DNA of 64,000 bases from Algoriphagus sp. AGSA1 (GTDB lineage Bacteria; Bacteroidota; Bacteroidia; Cytophagales; Cyclobacteriaceae). Location: assembly GCF_021390545.1 (NCBI RefSeq), contig NZ_JAJUWR010000006.1, forward strand, positions 62,001-126,000. The letters run 5' to 3'. Below, in pieces: positions 38,413 to 48,226 of this stretch (positions are counted from its first letter, which is position 1; every line of letters begins with the position of its first letter). The position numbers were made by a program, and so were the translations under genes. A model generated the notes under the pieces. The model did not search any database, was not told the DNA's origin, and saw nothing but the letters and a program-made list of their open reading frames with translations.

Positions 38413-39393
38413 ATGAAAAAGAAAATAGACAATACTGTAATACAAGTGAAAACAATTTTTACCCTGGTAATTTTAATGGTTTCCACCATATTATCGGCTC
38501 AAAATATAGAAGAATCTACCATTCAAAATGAGTTCCGATTAACGGGCGACAGCATTTCTTTTCCTCTGACGATTGTAAATGCTTTTCCTTTTATTTCCGG
38601 AGAAGTTAACGGAGTCAAAGGCAAATTTATGTTTGATACAGGGCACCAAGGCGCATTAGATATCAATAATAATATTGTTCCGCTATCTTCCGAAAGAGCA
38701 ACAGGTAGGGGCTTTGTAGCGAGTGGTCAGAAATTTGAAAAGTTTACGAATGATACTATTAAAGAATTACGTTTGGTAAATGGCTTACATTTTCAAAATC
38801 TTAAACAAATCCCTAGTGCCAATTACGACTTTTTACAAAATAATATAACTCCTGATTGTATAGGTTATATAGGTTATGATTTTTTCAAGGGATATATGTT
38901 CAAATTGGATTATACTAAAAGGAAACTTACTTTCTATAAAAGTACTCCGGAAAGAGAAACTTCAAAGGATTTTTTAAGCGGAGAAAAAGTATTGGGTATA
39001 TTAAACTTCGAAATTAGAAATCTACCCAATATTCCTATGATAAAAGTAAATATAGATGATGTTGAAATGTTAGGATTATTTGATACAGGAGGTTCTTATG
39101 GGCTTCTCGAATTTACTGAGAAAGATACTGAAAATCTTACAACCAAAAATTATCTTAAAGACTATGGGAAGGATGGTTATGATGAAGATTTATTTGTTCT
39201 GAGCAATGTAACCGTAAGTAAGCAATTAACTACCGATTTTATAGGCATTCATAAAATTGAGGAATCCAGTCAATTTAAAAAGGCTATAGGAGTAACTGAG
39301 GATAATCTTTTAATCTTGGCTTACCGATTTCTGTCAAAATATAAGACTGTATGGGATTATGACCATAAAAAAATCTATGTTTTAGAATATTAA
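38413..39393 (+). CDS. Exported retropepsin-like aspartyl protease
   Basis: The 326-residue protein has a signal peptide ending ILSAQ. It has two aspartic-protease hallmark triads: FMFDTGHQGALDI (about residue 78) and GLFDTGGSYGLLEF (about residue 224), each followed by hydrophobic strands. Two DTG lobes in one chain mean it could form the active site intramolecularly like pepsin, whereas most bacterial retropepsin-like proteins carry one lobe. Predicted periplasmic or membrane-attached. It lies between the pirin and a TolB-like lipoprotein; a shared function is not obvious. Confidence 0.8.
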   Translation: MKKKIDNTVIQVKTIFTLVILMVSTILSAQNIEESTIQNEFRLTGDSISFPLTIVNAFPFISGEVNGVKGKFMFDTGHQGALDINNNIVPLSSERATGRGFVASGQKFEKFTNDTIKELRLVNGLHFQNLKQIPSANYDFLQNNITPDCIGYIGYDFFKGYMFKLDYTKRKLTFYKSTPERETSKDFLSGEKVLGILNFEIRNLPNIPMIKVNIDDVEMLGLFDTGGSYGLLEFTEKDTENLTTKNYLKDYGKDGYDEDLFVLSNVTVSKQLTTDFIGIHKIEESSQFKKAIGVTEDNLLILAYRFLSKYKTVWDYDHKKIYVLEY

Positions 39394-39438
39394 AAAGACC
39401 TAATACTAGTGGTGTGTAAATTAATAAATAATATAAAA

Positions 39439-40398
39439 ATGAAAATAAATATGCTCCTGTTGTTAGTAGTCTTGATAAGTATTAGCTGTAGTTCAAAAAT
39501 CAAGACTACAGATAGAATGCATAGAGATCGTATTGGGTTTTTCGATGAGAACAATATGAATCTTTGTGTATTAAACGAAAACGATGGTAGTATTGAAGTC
39601 TTAGTTCATATAGAGGATTCATCAAGTGGTCTATACCGGCGAACTGTGTGGAGCCCAGACGGTAAACAATTTGCTTTCACCGGAACAGTAGATGGTGTTA
39701 GAGGAACTTATATAGTCGATGCTGATGGCAGTAATAGAGAATTAGTACTCAAGCCAAAAGGAAAATCAGATGAAGGTGTTTTGGATTGGCATAGGGATTT
39801 AAAGCTCATTTTTGTCTTGAAGAACATAGATGGTAACGCAGAGATATATAGTGTAAAAGATAGTTTGCAGCTTACGAATCTTACCAAATCACCTAGTTGG
39901 GAGTTTTTTCCAACAGTGTTTCCTGATGGCCGTATAGCTTTTGTCTCGAACATAGATGAAAAGGAGGGTGTTGAAAATTCTACGTTCAAGAATGTATATG
40001 TGTTAGATCCATACAGTGCAGGCTTTAAATTTTTATTATCAATTGAGGGGATGAGTATGGAGAGCGTATCGACCACAGGAATATTTCCAGATATTTCACC
40101 GGATGGGAAATCAATGTGCTTTACATTAAAAGGGGATATTTACATCATAGACACTGATGGTAAAAACAGAAGGAACATTACCAACACCCCCAATCTAACA
40201 GAATTGACCCCTTCATTTTCTTTAGACGGTAAATCAATAGTGTATAGTGGGGCAAGTCAACCCGAAACTGATTTCCTCTCTATTAATAAACCAACTATGA
40301 ATTTATTTAAGATCGATATCAAAACGCTGGAAAAAGAGCAAATCACATTTGGTGAGCATAATTATTTCACACATCCTCTATATCAACCATATAAATAG
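39439..40398 (+). CDS. TolB-like beta-propeller lipoprotein
   Basis: The 319-residue protein starts at the ATG at 39439, which gives a lipoprotein signal (MLLLLVVLISISC, cysteine after the lipobox). Repeated propeller blades of the WD40/PD40 type follow, including VWSPDGKQFAFTG, IVDADGSNRE, DISPDGKSMCFTLKGDIYIIDTDGKNRRNI and FSLDGKSIVYSG. Such proteins sit at the outer or inner membrane and bind partners or glycans. It is close to the aspartyl protease gene upstream and probably co-transcribed with it. Confidence 0.88.
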   Translation: MKINMLLLLVVLISISCSSKIKTTDRMHRDRIGFFDENNMNLCVLNENDGSIEVLVHIEDSSSGLYRRTVWSPDGKQFAFTGTVDGVRGTYIVDADGSNRELVLKPKGKSDEGVLDWHRDLKLIFVLKNIDGNAEIYSVKDSLQLTNLTKSPSWEFFPTVFPDGRIAFVSNIDEKEGVENSTFKNVYVLDPYSAGFKFLLSIEGMSMESVSTTGIFPDISPDGKSMCFTLKGDIYIIDTDGKNRRNITNTPNLTELTPSFSLDGKSIVYSGASQPETDFLSINKPTMNLFKIDIKTLEKEQITFGEHNYFTHPLYQPYK

Positions 40399-40545
40399 CA
40401 GTATGCATATAAGTTATAAAGTCCGTGATAGATTTTGGTTGAAAGTTGAAATGAAAACTGAAGAGAGAAGAAGAAATCACATGATGTATCATATATAAAT
40501 CAGAGATCCAGTACCAATTTATTAGACACCTAAACATTTACAATC

Positions 40546-40956
40546 ATGCAAAGAAAAGCAACCGCCGTTTGGAACGGCACAATTAAAGAAGGCAAAGGAA
40601 ACCTGACTTCCCAAAGTGGGATTTTAAAACAGACTCCTTACACTTTTGTCTCCCGTTTTGAAAACGGAACAGGCACCAATCCCGAAGAACTGATGGCAGC
40701 GGCGCATGCCGGGTGTTTCACTATGAAATTGAGTGCTGACCTCACCACTGCCGGCTACCAGCCGGAGGAACTGACCACTACCTCAACGATCACACTGGAT
40801 AATGGTGTTATCACAAAATCTGACTTGGTCTTGACTGCGAAAATAGCTGGGATTACCGATGAGGAATTCCAGAAAATAGCAAAATCCGCTGAAGAAACCT
40901 GTCCTGTAAGTAATGCATACAATCTGGAAATAACCTTAGAGGCAACTTTAATATAG
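40546..40956 (+). CDS. OsmC family peroxiredoxin
   Basis: The 136-residue OsmC/Ohr-type protein has the two reactive cysteines in [10 protein letters not shown] and [11 protein letters not shown], and the N-terminal [16 protein letters not shown] strand typical of OsmC rather than Ohr. It reduces organic hydroperoxides with thiol reductants. It fits the redox/detoxification theme of the surrounding genes. Confidence 0.94.
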   Translation: MQRKATAVWNGTIKEGKGNLTSQSGILKQTPYTFVSRFENGTGTNPEELMAAAHAGCFTMKLSADLTTAGYQPEELTTTSTITLDNGVITKSDLVLTAKIAGITDEEFQKIAKSAEETCPVSNAYNLEITLEATLI

Positions 40957-40969
40957 TGTTAAGATTAAA

Positions 40970-41158
40970 ATGAAGACATTAAAAAAAATACATATGCTTT
41001 CGGTGTTCTCGCTTTCGGCGGGTAATGCTGTTGCTCATAAAAATGATGAGGCATCTAGTGGAAGGAAGGAATACACCACGGAAGGAAAAAATGTCAAATT
41101 AATCGTCACTGATTTGGGAAAGGGTAAACCTCTTGTGTTGATCCACGATGGACATTGA
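40970..41158 (+). pseudogene. Truncated alpha/beta hydrolase (N-terminal remnant)
   Basis: The 62-codon frame starts 14 bp after osmC, encodes a signal-peptide-like start, then YTTEGKNVKLIVTDLGKGKPLVLIHDGH and a stop. The last part is the beginning of an alpha/beta hydrolase up to the oxyanion HG motif; no later hydrolase segment (nucleophile elbow, catalytic His) follows in any frame before the next gene. It is interpreted as a deletion remnant. Confidence 0.7.
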
Positions 41159-41228
41159 GCGATGACTTGTATGAGTACCAGTGTCAATTTTAATAAAAGG
41201 AAATCAACAACTAAAACGTTAAAATAAA

Positions 41229-41597
41229 ATGGGAAATAAAGAAATCGTATTAAGGGCAATGAATGAACTGTTTCACGAAAAGGACAGTACAGCAATAGAA
41301 CGCTATTGGCATAAATCCTATCAGGAGCACAACCCATCCATGATCAATGGTCATGAAGGGCTTAGAATGCTTTTAAGTGTTTTGGATTCAGGTTTTAAAT
41401 GGAATCCCGGTATAATCGTGGAAGAAAATGATATTGTTATTGCGCAAAGTCTTGTAAATAAGTGGGGACCTGTGCCGGTAATATTGGTCGATATTTTCCG
41501 ATTAAAAGATGGTAAAATAGCTGAACATTGGGATGTAATACAAGAAGAGGTTCTTGCCTTAAAATCTGCTTATGGGAATGTAATGACTTCCTTCTAG
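41229..41597 (+). CDS. NTF2-like (SnoaL-fold) protein, tandem copy 1
   Basis: The 122-residue NTF2-like protein has the YWHKSYQEHNPSMINGHEGLR segment, where the QEHNP and HEGL blocks are typical of predicted SnoaL-like enzymes. It ends with VDIFRLKDGKIAEHWDVIQ. It is a near-duplicate of the protein at 42055 (same length class, most residues shared), with leader DNA also similar, so the pair arose by tandem duplication. The substrate is unknown. Confidence 0.9.
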   Translation: MGNKEIVLRAMNELFHEKDSTAIERYWHKSYQEHNPSMINGHEGLRMLLSVLDSGFKWNPGIIVEENDIVIAQSLVNKWGPVPVILVDIFRLKDGKIAEHWDVIQEEVLALKSAYGNVMTSF

Positions 41598-42054
41598 TGT
41601 AAGGGAAGAAAACTTGCCTTGTTCGGGTACAGCGATTCCTAATTGGGCCAATTGCTTACTATCCTGCAAAAGCTGTTGATATGAGAACTCTGTATTGCAC
41701 ATCTGGGGTTGTCTTTTTCCTGTCACTCTGTTTCAGGAAAATATATATCTTTTTTTTAAGTATTTATTATCAACATACCATCACTTTCGCTAGCGAGAAA
41801 AATTATACAAGCTTCTTTCTAAAGATATAAACATACCTCATCGACAAATACAAGCATGTGCAGATTACTTCCACATTATCTGGAGTAGTTAGAAAAGGAA
41901 AATGCAGATTATTGTGAGGAGCAATGTATGGCAGAAATGACGAATGAAGCGCTTGAAATAGAACTAATGGGAACAGAAGTTTTAGACCAGGACGACAGCG
42001 CCAGCTAACGCTGCTCACTTAGACCTAACTCGTTAAACTATAACAAACAAAAAA
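41598..42054. other. Intergenic region between tandem NTF2-like genes, 457 bp
   Basis: No intact gene. A stop-bounded open frame at 41889-42008 encodes an acidic, cysteine-containing peptide (YCEEQCMAEMTNEALEIEL) without a clear start and with an in-frame stop just upstream. It may be a decayed gene end. Confidence 0.4.
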
Positions 42055-42456
42055 ATGGGAAATAAAGAAATCGTATTAAAAGCAATGAATGAATTGTTTC
42101 ACGAAAAAGACGGTACAGCGATCGATCGCTATTGGCATGAATCATACCAGCAGCACAACCCATCGATGATCAATGGTCACGAAGGACTTAGAAGGCTTTT
42201 GCCTTTTTTGGATGCAGGGTTTAAGTGGTACCCAGGTATAATCCTGGAAGAGAATGATGTGGTTATTACGCATAGTCTTGTAAATGGTTGGGGACCTGTG
42301 CCGGTAATAGTGGTCGATATTTTCCGATTAGAAGATGGGAAAATAGCAGAACACTGGGATGTCGTACAAGATGAGATCCCTGCCTTAAAATCTGCTAACG
42401 GAAATGCGATGACTTCTTTCTACAGTACTCTATTAATAAATGTGAGGGGAAAATGA
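42055..42456 (+). CDS. NTF2-like (SnoaL-fold) protein, tandem copy 2
   Basis: The 133-residue duplicate of the gene at 41229 shares MGNKEIVLKAMNELFHEKD and the HNPSMINGHEGLR core, with an added C-terminal tail (FYSTLLINVRGK). The catalytic pocket residues visible in the pair (aromatic and His/Asp in the barrel) are conserved in both, so both are probably functional. It is followed closely by the M61 peptidase gene. Confidence 0.9.
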   Translation: MGNKEIVLKAMNELFHEKDGTAIDRYWHESYQQHNPSMINGHEGLRRLLPFLDAGFKWYPGIILEENDVVITHSLVNGWGPVPVIVVDIFRLEDGKIAEHWDVVQDEIPALKSANGNAMTSFYSTLLINVRGK

Positions 42457-42512
42457 TTCTCAATATAGAAGATCCCAAACCAAATATCTATTGAATTATA
42501 AAACTGATAAAA

Positions 42513-44006
42513 ATGGCAAGAAGCATCCTCACTTTAATTCTTCTTCTTTCTTTCAACATTTATTCCTCTGCGCAACAGAAGTCCTTCATGGACTATGTGC
42601 TTAGCTGGGATGGTGAATCTTCTATATTAAAGGTTGAACTCACCTATTCCGCCGCTCAAAAAGACAGCACCGTATTTATATTCGGAGATCCTAGTTTTGG
42701 CGGACAGAAAGATATATTTAATGTGATCAAAAATATCCGTTGCGCAGAACCTGAAGTGCTTAAGATAGAAGAAGCGGACAGACGGATCACCGTATATCAC
42801 AATGGGGCAAAAAAACACAAATTGACTTATGAAATAGACGGTTCACTCCCCGCTGACAAACCAACTATGGTGTCTCAGCGGGAACTGTTCCGACCTGTTA
42901 TCACCAAAGGGGTGTTGACGCTGGTAAATAAGCAGTTTGCCCTGGCCATAACCGATAAAAGTAATCCGCTGGTATCATTCAGCTGGCATAGTTATCCTGA
43001 AGATGCCAGCTATTTCAATTCTGTCCAGCCCTCTCAAAAAGATCCATCAGAAAAACTTTCCGCCCATTACGACGAGATTTCGAATTTGGTGTGCTTTGTT
43101 ATGGGGGACAACATTGAGGTAAGGGAATACAGCATTATGGATGTCCCTTACTATTGCGTGACCACGAAAGAAGATACCTATGGAAATGATTTGCAGGGGA
43201 GTCTCAGTCCGTTTTTTGAAAGCTATTTCCAGAGCATCCACAGATTTTGGAATGATACCGATTTCCCTTTCTATTTTTTATCCGTTACGGCACTGCAAAA
43301 CAACCAAAAAGAAATAGGTGGGGGTGGATTTGGGATAAAAAACGGATTTGTCATGAAGTTGGGAAGAGTATTCGGCCTGCGGGAACAGTACGTAACGGCA
43401 CATGAAACTGCCCACACATGGGCAGGAATCAAAATCATGCTAGGTGAGGATAGTTTTGACCATCAATGGTTTGGTGAAGGGTTTAACGATTACACCGCAA
43501 TAATTAATCTGGTAAACAGCAAAATTTACGGGAGGGAGGAGTTTCTGAATTACCTTAATGACGATAATTTCAAACAGCATTACGAAAGCGAGATCAAAGG
43601 TGCGCACAATGATTCCATTGCCGCAAATTACTGGACGGATTATGCCAATTATGGAAAACTTCCCTACAGGCGGGGGTTTATCTACGCATTTTACCTCGAC
43701 AACCAGATCAGGTTAGCGTCGAACGGAAAGTTTACGCTGAGGAATACGTTGCTCGACCTCTACGCGCTTAGAAAGACAAAAAAGAAGGATGAGATTTTAA
43801 CGGTTGAAGATTTTATAAACGTAGGTGCGGCCTATCTAGATAAAAAGGAGCTGGCAGCGCAGATATCACGCTATATGATATCAGGTCAGCCCATTGATTT
43901 TAACACGGTAAAACTTATTGGGGAATTTGAAGTCGAAATCGACGAAACCATACCGAAGGTAAGCTTAACTGAGCGTGCCGATCTATTAAAAATATATCAG
44001 TGGTAA
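42513..44006 (+). CDS. Exported M61-like zinc aminopeptidase
   Basis: The 497-residue protein has a signal peptide ending YSSAQQ, an N-terminal beta-rich domain and a thermolysin-like catalytic domain. That domain has the HETAHTWAG zinc motif (HExxH) and the third ligand in WFGEGFNDYTA. The arrangement matches the M61 glycyl aminopeptidase family, but the usual C-terminal PDZ domain is absent. Predicted periplasmic peptidase. The substrate is unknown. Confidence 0.88.
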   Translation: MARSILTLILLLSFNIYSSAQQKSFMDYVLSWDGESSILKVELTYSAAQKDSTVFIFGDPSFGGQKDIFNVIKNIRCAEPEVLKIEEADRRITVYHNGAKKHKLTYEIDGSLPADKPTMVSQRELFRPVITKGVLTLVNKQFALAITDKSNPLVSFSWHSYPEDASYFNSVQPSQKDPSEKLSAHYDEISNLVCFVMGDNIEVREYSIMDVPYYCVTTKEDTYGNDLQGSLSPFFESYFQSIHRFWNDTDFPFYFLSVTALQNNQKEIGGGGFGIKNGFVMKLGRVFGLREQYVTAHETAHTWAGIKIMLGEDSFDHQWFGEGFNDYTAIINLVNSKIYGREEFLNYLNDDNFKQHYESEIKGAHNDSIAANYWTDYANYGKLPYRRGFIYAFYLDNQIRLASNGKFTLRNTLLDLYALRKTKKKDEILTVEDFINVGAAYLDKKELAAQISRYMISGQPIDFNTVKLIGEFEVEIDETIPKVSLTERADLLKIYQW

Positions 44007-44092
44007 TGACAACAATTCACCAAATTAACTACTGACCTATGGTGTTTTCACCGCTTAATATCAACTGGCAATTGTCTTAAATAAATTTAAAA

Positions 44093-44407
44093 ATGAAAAA
44101 CAAGCTAACAGGGAACAGATATATCATGGATGTAGGCGTTTTGAAAACCGAACTCTACTTCGAGACTGATGAATCCATGGTTTTTACTGTAATAGAAGGA
44201 GGAGGATTGACCAAGAATGGCTATTCTGAAAGAGTGGAAACCACAATCGCCGAGATTCGGCCGCAGGTATATATGGTGGCATGGAAAGAAATTTCAGGTG
44301 CTACTGTGACGCATGTCGAGGATCATAAGAATGGTATTATTTATAGCAATGCGACCTTGCCTGATGGTAGTTTTTATACCATGAAAGGTACAATACGGCT
44401 TATATAG
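44093..44407 (+). CDS. MoaF-related small protein
   Basis: The 104-residue protein has a beta-rich pattern closing with IRPQVYMVAWKEISGATVTHVEDHKNG and ATLPDGSFYTMKG. This strongly resembles the C-terminal domain of MoaF-like proteins (lipocalin-type barrel). MoaF itself is linked to regulation of the moa operon, but stand-alone MoaF-like domains have no known function. It lies 17 bp before the nitroreductase gene, likely in one transcript. Confidence 0.7.
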   Translation: MKNKLTGNRYIMDVGVLKTELYFETDESMVFTVIEGGGLTKNGYSERVETTIAEIRPQVYMVAWKEISGATVTHVEDHKNGIIYSNATLPDGSFYTMKGTIRLI

Positions 44408-44424
44408 AACTAAAGTCAGAAAAA

Positions 44425-45054
44425 ATGGAATTAATAGAAACATTACAATGGCGGTATGCCACCAAGAAATATAGTAGTAAAAAAGTAGCTGATGATAAAT
44501 TGGAAAGGATAATAACAGCGATCAACCTTTCCGCATCTTCATTTGGAATGCAGCCTTATAAAATATTGATAATTGAAAACCCGGAGGTAAGGAAGAAATT
44601 GAGTGCTTATTCATCTAATCCACAAATTACGGAAGCCTCTCATTTACTGGTGTTTGCTGTATTCGATTCAATTAAACAGGACACAATAAAAAGGTACATT
44701 GAGTTGATTGCCAAGGAGCGTGAATTGCCTACAGAAAGCTTGAAAGTCTTCAAAGAAAGAGCTCTAAATGGACTATTGTTAAAATCAGAGGATGAAAATC
44801 TTATTTGGACTACAAAGCAGGCATATATCGCTTTAGGTACAGGACTGATAGCAGCGGCAGCAGAGAAAGTTGATGCAACACCTATGGAAGGATTTGATGC
44901 CGGGCATTTTGATGAATTGCTAGGGTTAAAAGAAAAGGGATTGAAAAGTGTTGTGTTGTTGGCATTAGGCTATCGTGATGAGGTAAATGATTCCAATGCC
45001 CGGCTGAAAAAAGTTAGGTGGCCAAAGGAAGATTTTGTTATAACCATAAAATAA
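44425..45054 (+). CDS. Nitroreductase family NAD(P)H-dependent oxidoreductase
   Basis: The 209-residue FMN-binding nitroreductase has the N-terminal LQWRYATKKY motif, SSFGMQPYKILII (FMN contacts), and a C-terminal KSVVLLALGYRDE near the end. It resembles NfsB/YdgI-type enzymes that reduce nitroaromatics, quinones or enones with NAD(P)H. A role in detoxification is likely from its neighbours (SDR, pirins, LLM enzyme). Confidence 0.93.
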   Translation: MELIETLQWRYATKKYSSKKVADDKLERIITAINLSASSFGMQPYKILIIENPEVRKKLSAYSSNPQITEASHLLVFAVFDSIKQDTIKRYIELIAKERELPTESLKVFKERALNGLLLKSEDENLIWTTKQAYIALGTGLIAAAAEKVDATPMEGFDAGHFDELLGLKEKGLKSVVLLALGYRDEVNDSNARLKKVRWPKEDFVITIK

Positions 45055-45265
45055 AAAGTAAACAAAGTAAACGAAGCAGGGGCTAGGCAATAAGGTAGAA
45101 TTGCTTTGTTACAATGAAAACGGAGCTCCTTTATAAGTGTACAGAGTCTATAAAAAGCTTATGAAGGTAGATAATGTAGATTTGGTGATTGATAAAAACA
45201 ATCGCATCTCAATATAATAGATGACACAGAAAGTAATTTTAGAAAAATAAACATTAACAAGAGTT

Positions 45266-46024
45266 ATGAAGAGATTGGAAAACAAAGTAGCAATCATTAC
45301 AGGTGGAGCAGGAGGACTGGGGGCAGCAGAAGCAGTCCTGTTTGCAGGTGAAGGTGCAAAAGTGTTGATAACTGATATCAAGGAAGATGGTCTAAGGGAC
45401 GTATCGAATCAAATAACAGCTAGTGGCGGTACCGTCCATTATATGAAACACGATGTCACCTCTGAGCAGGATTGGAATGAGGTTGTAAAAAAAGCCATTG
45501 AGCTCTATGGTTCGATTCATATTCTGGTGAATAATGCCGGGATTACTGGAAATATATTGAACAGCTTGGAAGAAACATCCCTCGACGAGTTTAAAAAGGT
45601 TGTGGATATAAACCTGATAAGTCAATTTATAGGAATCAAGGCTGTGGTGCCCCATATGAAAAAAAACAAGGGAGGATCAATCATCAACATATCCTCTATT
45701 GCAGGATTAGTCGGATCGGCTAAGGCCACAGCCTACACCGCCTCTAAAGGTGCCGTAAGAAGTTTTACAAAAGGAGCCGCCGCCGAATTTGCCGGTGATA
45801 ACATACGGGTTAATTCTGTCCATCCGGGATATGTTGATACCCCAATGACGAAAGGTCTGCAAAATTCAGAAGAATTCAAAAAAATGGCTATTGGCATAAC
45901 TCCTCTGGGGCGCGAAGCAGTTCCAGAGGAAGTAGCCTATGGGGTACTTTACCTGGCTTCAGATGAATCCTCTTATACTACTGGCTCAGAAATGGTCATA
46001 GATGGTGGAAACACAGCTGTTTAA
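45266..46024 (+). CDS. SDR family oxidoreductase (3-beta-hydroxysteroid-dehydrogenase-like)
   Basis: The 252-residue classical SDR has TGGAGGLG (residues 12-19), NNAG, an ISSIAGLVGS segment and the catalytic YTASK. PxxxxTPMT follows the active site. Length and motifs match bacterial glucose/steroid/alcohol dehydrogenase SDRs; the substrate is not predictable. It is 22 bp upstream of a pirin gene and likely co-transcribed. It is only distantly related to the SDR at 6215. Confidence 0.93.
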   Translation: MKRLENKVAIITGGAGGLGAAEAVLFAGEGAKVLITDIKEDGLRDVSNQITASGGTVHYMKHDVTSEQDWNEVVKKAIELYGSIHILVNNAGITGNILNSLEETSLDEFKKVVDINLISQFIGIKAVVPHMKKNKGGSIINISSIAGLVGSAKATAYTASKGAVRSFTKGAAAEFAGDNIRVNSVHPGYVDTPMTKGLQNSEEFKKMAIGITPLGREAVPEEVAYGVLYLASDESSYTTGSEMVIDGGNTAV

Positions 46025-46046
46025 AATAACACTTTAAAATAAGCTT

Positions 46047-46886
46047 ATGGTTCAAAGAGAAATCCAAAACAAGTGGTCAGTGATCCCACAGCGGAATAGC
46101 CTTATCCACAAACAGAGTCTCGTTTTGCCAGCCGAAAAATGGGAGGAGTTTGACCCTTTTTTGGTGATGGCTGAAGACAATATGAAAAAGGGAGCATTTG
46201 ATTATCACCCCCACAGAGGAATCGAGACGGTTACGTATATGATAGATGGCGTGCTTCAGCATAAGGATAATCAGGGAAACAAAGGGGAATTGAAAAAAGG
46301 GGATGTGCAATGGATGACCGCTGGCAAAGGTATCCTGCATATAGAAGAGGCCCCGGAAGATGGCTTTGCACATTTGCTTCAATTATGGGTAAACTTGCCT
46401 GCAGAGAATAAGATGGCCGAACCCCGGTATCAGGAAATTTCCCATACAGAGGCGCCCGTACGCAAGGAAACTGGAGCTGAAATAAAAGTGATTTCCGGAT
46501 CTTCAGGAGGTGTTGTTTCTCACACAAAAAACTATGCATCTGTAACAATGGTTGAAATCACTTTACAGGAGTCGCATACCGTTGTGCAGGATTTATCTGC
46601 GGATTTCAATGGCTTTATTTATGTCATAGCCGGTGCCGGTATTTTTGGTGCAAATAAAGTGGCAGGTAAAAAGAACGATGTTCTTTGGCTGAAACCGTCC
46701 GTTGAAGAAGCCAGTGAAGTTGAATTATATGCTACTGAACCATTGTTGTGTGTAGTGATAGCGGGAAAACCTTTAAGAGAGCCAGTTGCGGCAAAAGGTC
46801 CTTTTGTGATGAATACCGAGGAGCAGATAAAACAGGCCTTTAAGGATTTCAGGGAAGGAAGGTTTGGGGAGTGGCCTCAAAACTAA
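46047..46886 (+). CDS. Pirin family protein (copy 2)
   Basis: The 279-residue bicupin has DYHPHRGIETVTYMI and GDVQWMTAGKGILHIE, giving the His/His/His/Glu metal set of pirins. The second cupin domain carries VIAGKPLREPVAAKGPFVMN, common to this family. It is tightly linked to the SDR upstream (22 bp) and followed after 142 bp by a further pirin. Predicted cytoplasmic. The role, possibly quercetinase-like or redox-sensing, is unproven here. Confidence 0.94.
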   Translation: MVQREIQNKWSVIPQRNSLIHKQSLVLPAEKWEEFDPFLVMAEDNMKKGAFDYHPHRGIETVTYMIDGVLQHKDNQGNKGELKKGDVQWMTAGKGILHIEEAPEDGFAHLLQLWVNLPAENKMAEPRYQEISHTEAPVRKETGAEIKVISGSSGGVVSHTKNYASVTMVEITLQESHTVVQDLSADFNGFIYVIAGAGIFGANKVAGKKNDVLWLKPSVEEASEVELYATEPLLCVVIAGKPLREPVAAKGPFVMNTEEQIKQAFKDFREGRFGEWPQN

Positions 46887-47028
46887 GTTGGATTTGCTGC
46901 TCGCAATTCGGTGTTGTTAGAATAGTGGCCGTTCTTCTGATTTAAAAAACATCCAGAGGTTACAAATGAAGCTTAAATATGCAATTACAGGAGATGGTTC
47001 TAATGAGTTAAATAGTTAAATATTAATT

Positions 47029-47943
47029 ATGCTTGATATAGTTATAGAAGCCAGAAAGGCTGAACTTTCCCCAGGGTTTGCAGTGAAACGCATCCTGCCC
47101 TATCAACTTCGCAGAATGGTTGGGCCGTTTATTTTTATGGATCACGGTGGTCCACTGAATATCCCTACTGATTCTGTAAGTAGTCTTGATGTATTGCCAC
47201 ATCCCCATATTGGGTTGTCCACAGTCAGTTACTTGTTCAGTGGGAATGTGACCCATAGGGATAGCCTGGGTGTGGAGCAGGTGATAAAACCGGGTGAGGT
47301 AAACTGGATGACCGCCGGGAAAGGAATTACGCATAGCGAACGCTTTGAAGATCCGGCGATGTTGGCTGGAGGAGAACTGGAAATGATACAAACCTGGGTA
47401 GCGCTTCCCGAAAAGTATGAAGAAAGTGATCCCACGTTTGAGAACTATCAACCGGAACAATTACCTGTTTTTACGGATAGAGGTGTTTGGATGCGCTTGA
47501 TTGCAGGAGATGCATATGGCTTGAAAAGTAATGTCAAAACGCACTCCCCCCTGTTCTATGTGCATGTGGTGTTGGAGCCGGGCATACATTTCGGATTGCC
47601 TATGGGGCACAGCGAAAGAGGGGCATACATGGTCCGGGGCAGCGTGGAAGTAAATGGGATCACTTATAGGGCAGGAAAACTGTTGGTGTTCACAAAGGGG
47701 GTTGACCCATTGATAGTAGCCAAAGAACAAACCACATTATTAATACTCGGAGGCGAACACCTGGGGGATCGGTATATCTGGTGGAATTTTGTGTCCAGTA
47801 GAAAAGACAGGATTGAACAAGCCAAAGAGGATTGGAAACAAGGACGTATGGATTTACCGCCTATGGATAACGAAGAGTATGTGCCCCTGCCCGAAAGCAA
47901 AAGCAAACCTGCCGGGGGGCCTCCTCCCAATGCGCTTTCATAA
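47029..47943 (+). CDS. Pirin family protein (copy 3)
   Basis: The 304-residue bicupin has PHPHIGLSTVSYLFSG and VNWMTAGKGITHSER, preserving the metal-binding residues. Its N-terminus (ELSPGFAVKRILPYQLRRMVGPFIFMDH) and proline-rich end (KPAGGPPPNAL) match another pirin subgroup than copies 1 and 2. Three different pirins within 11 kb is notable. It is the last gene before a 283-bp gap with no recognised feature. Confidence 0.94.
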   Translation: MLDIVIEARKAELSPGFAVKRILPYQLRRMVGPFIFMDHGGPLNIPTDSVSSLDVLPHPHIGLSTVSYLFSGNVTHRDSLGVEQVIKPGEVNWMTAGKGITHSERFEDPAMLAGGELEMIQTWVALPEKYEESDPTFENYQPEQLPVFTDRGVWMRLIAGDAYGLKSNVKTHSPLFYVHVVLEPGIHFGLPMGHSERGAYMVRGSVEVNGITYRAGKLLVFTKGVDPLIVAKEQTTLLILGGEHLGDRYIWWNFVSSRKDRIEQAKEDWKQGRMDLPPMDNEEYVPLPESKSKPAGGPPPNALS

Positions 47944-48226
47944 ATAAGCTCTTAGCCTGAGTTCGTCCTTAATTTATTGATCAACTTTTCCAATGTTGAT
48001 GTTTAGTTGACATTTCTTAATATCTGCCAGAGTTTATGGTAGCATTGGACTCTTAAAATTAATTGAAACTTTGGAAAAGGTTTGTTTAAACTAAGTCAGA
48101 ACATATACCATGCGGTATAATTATCGATTAATTAATCGAACTCAGGTTCTTAGTATAAAGGGAGGAGTTGAAGATCATTAGAAATAAAATATGAATCTAT
48201 ATTAATTGTATTAAAAAGAAGATAAA

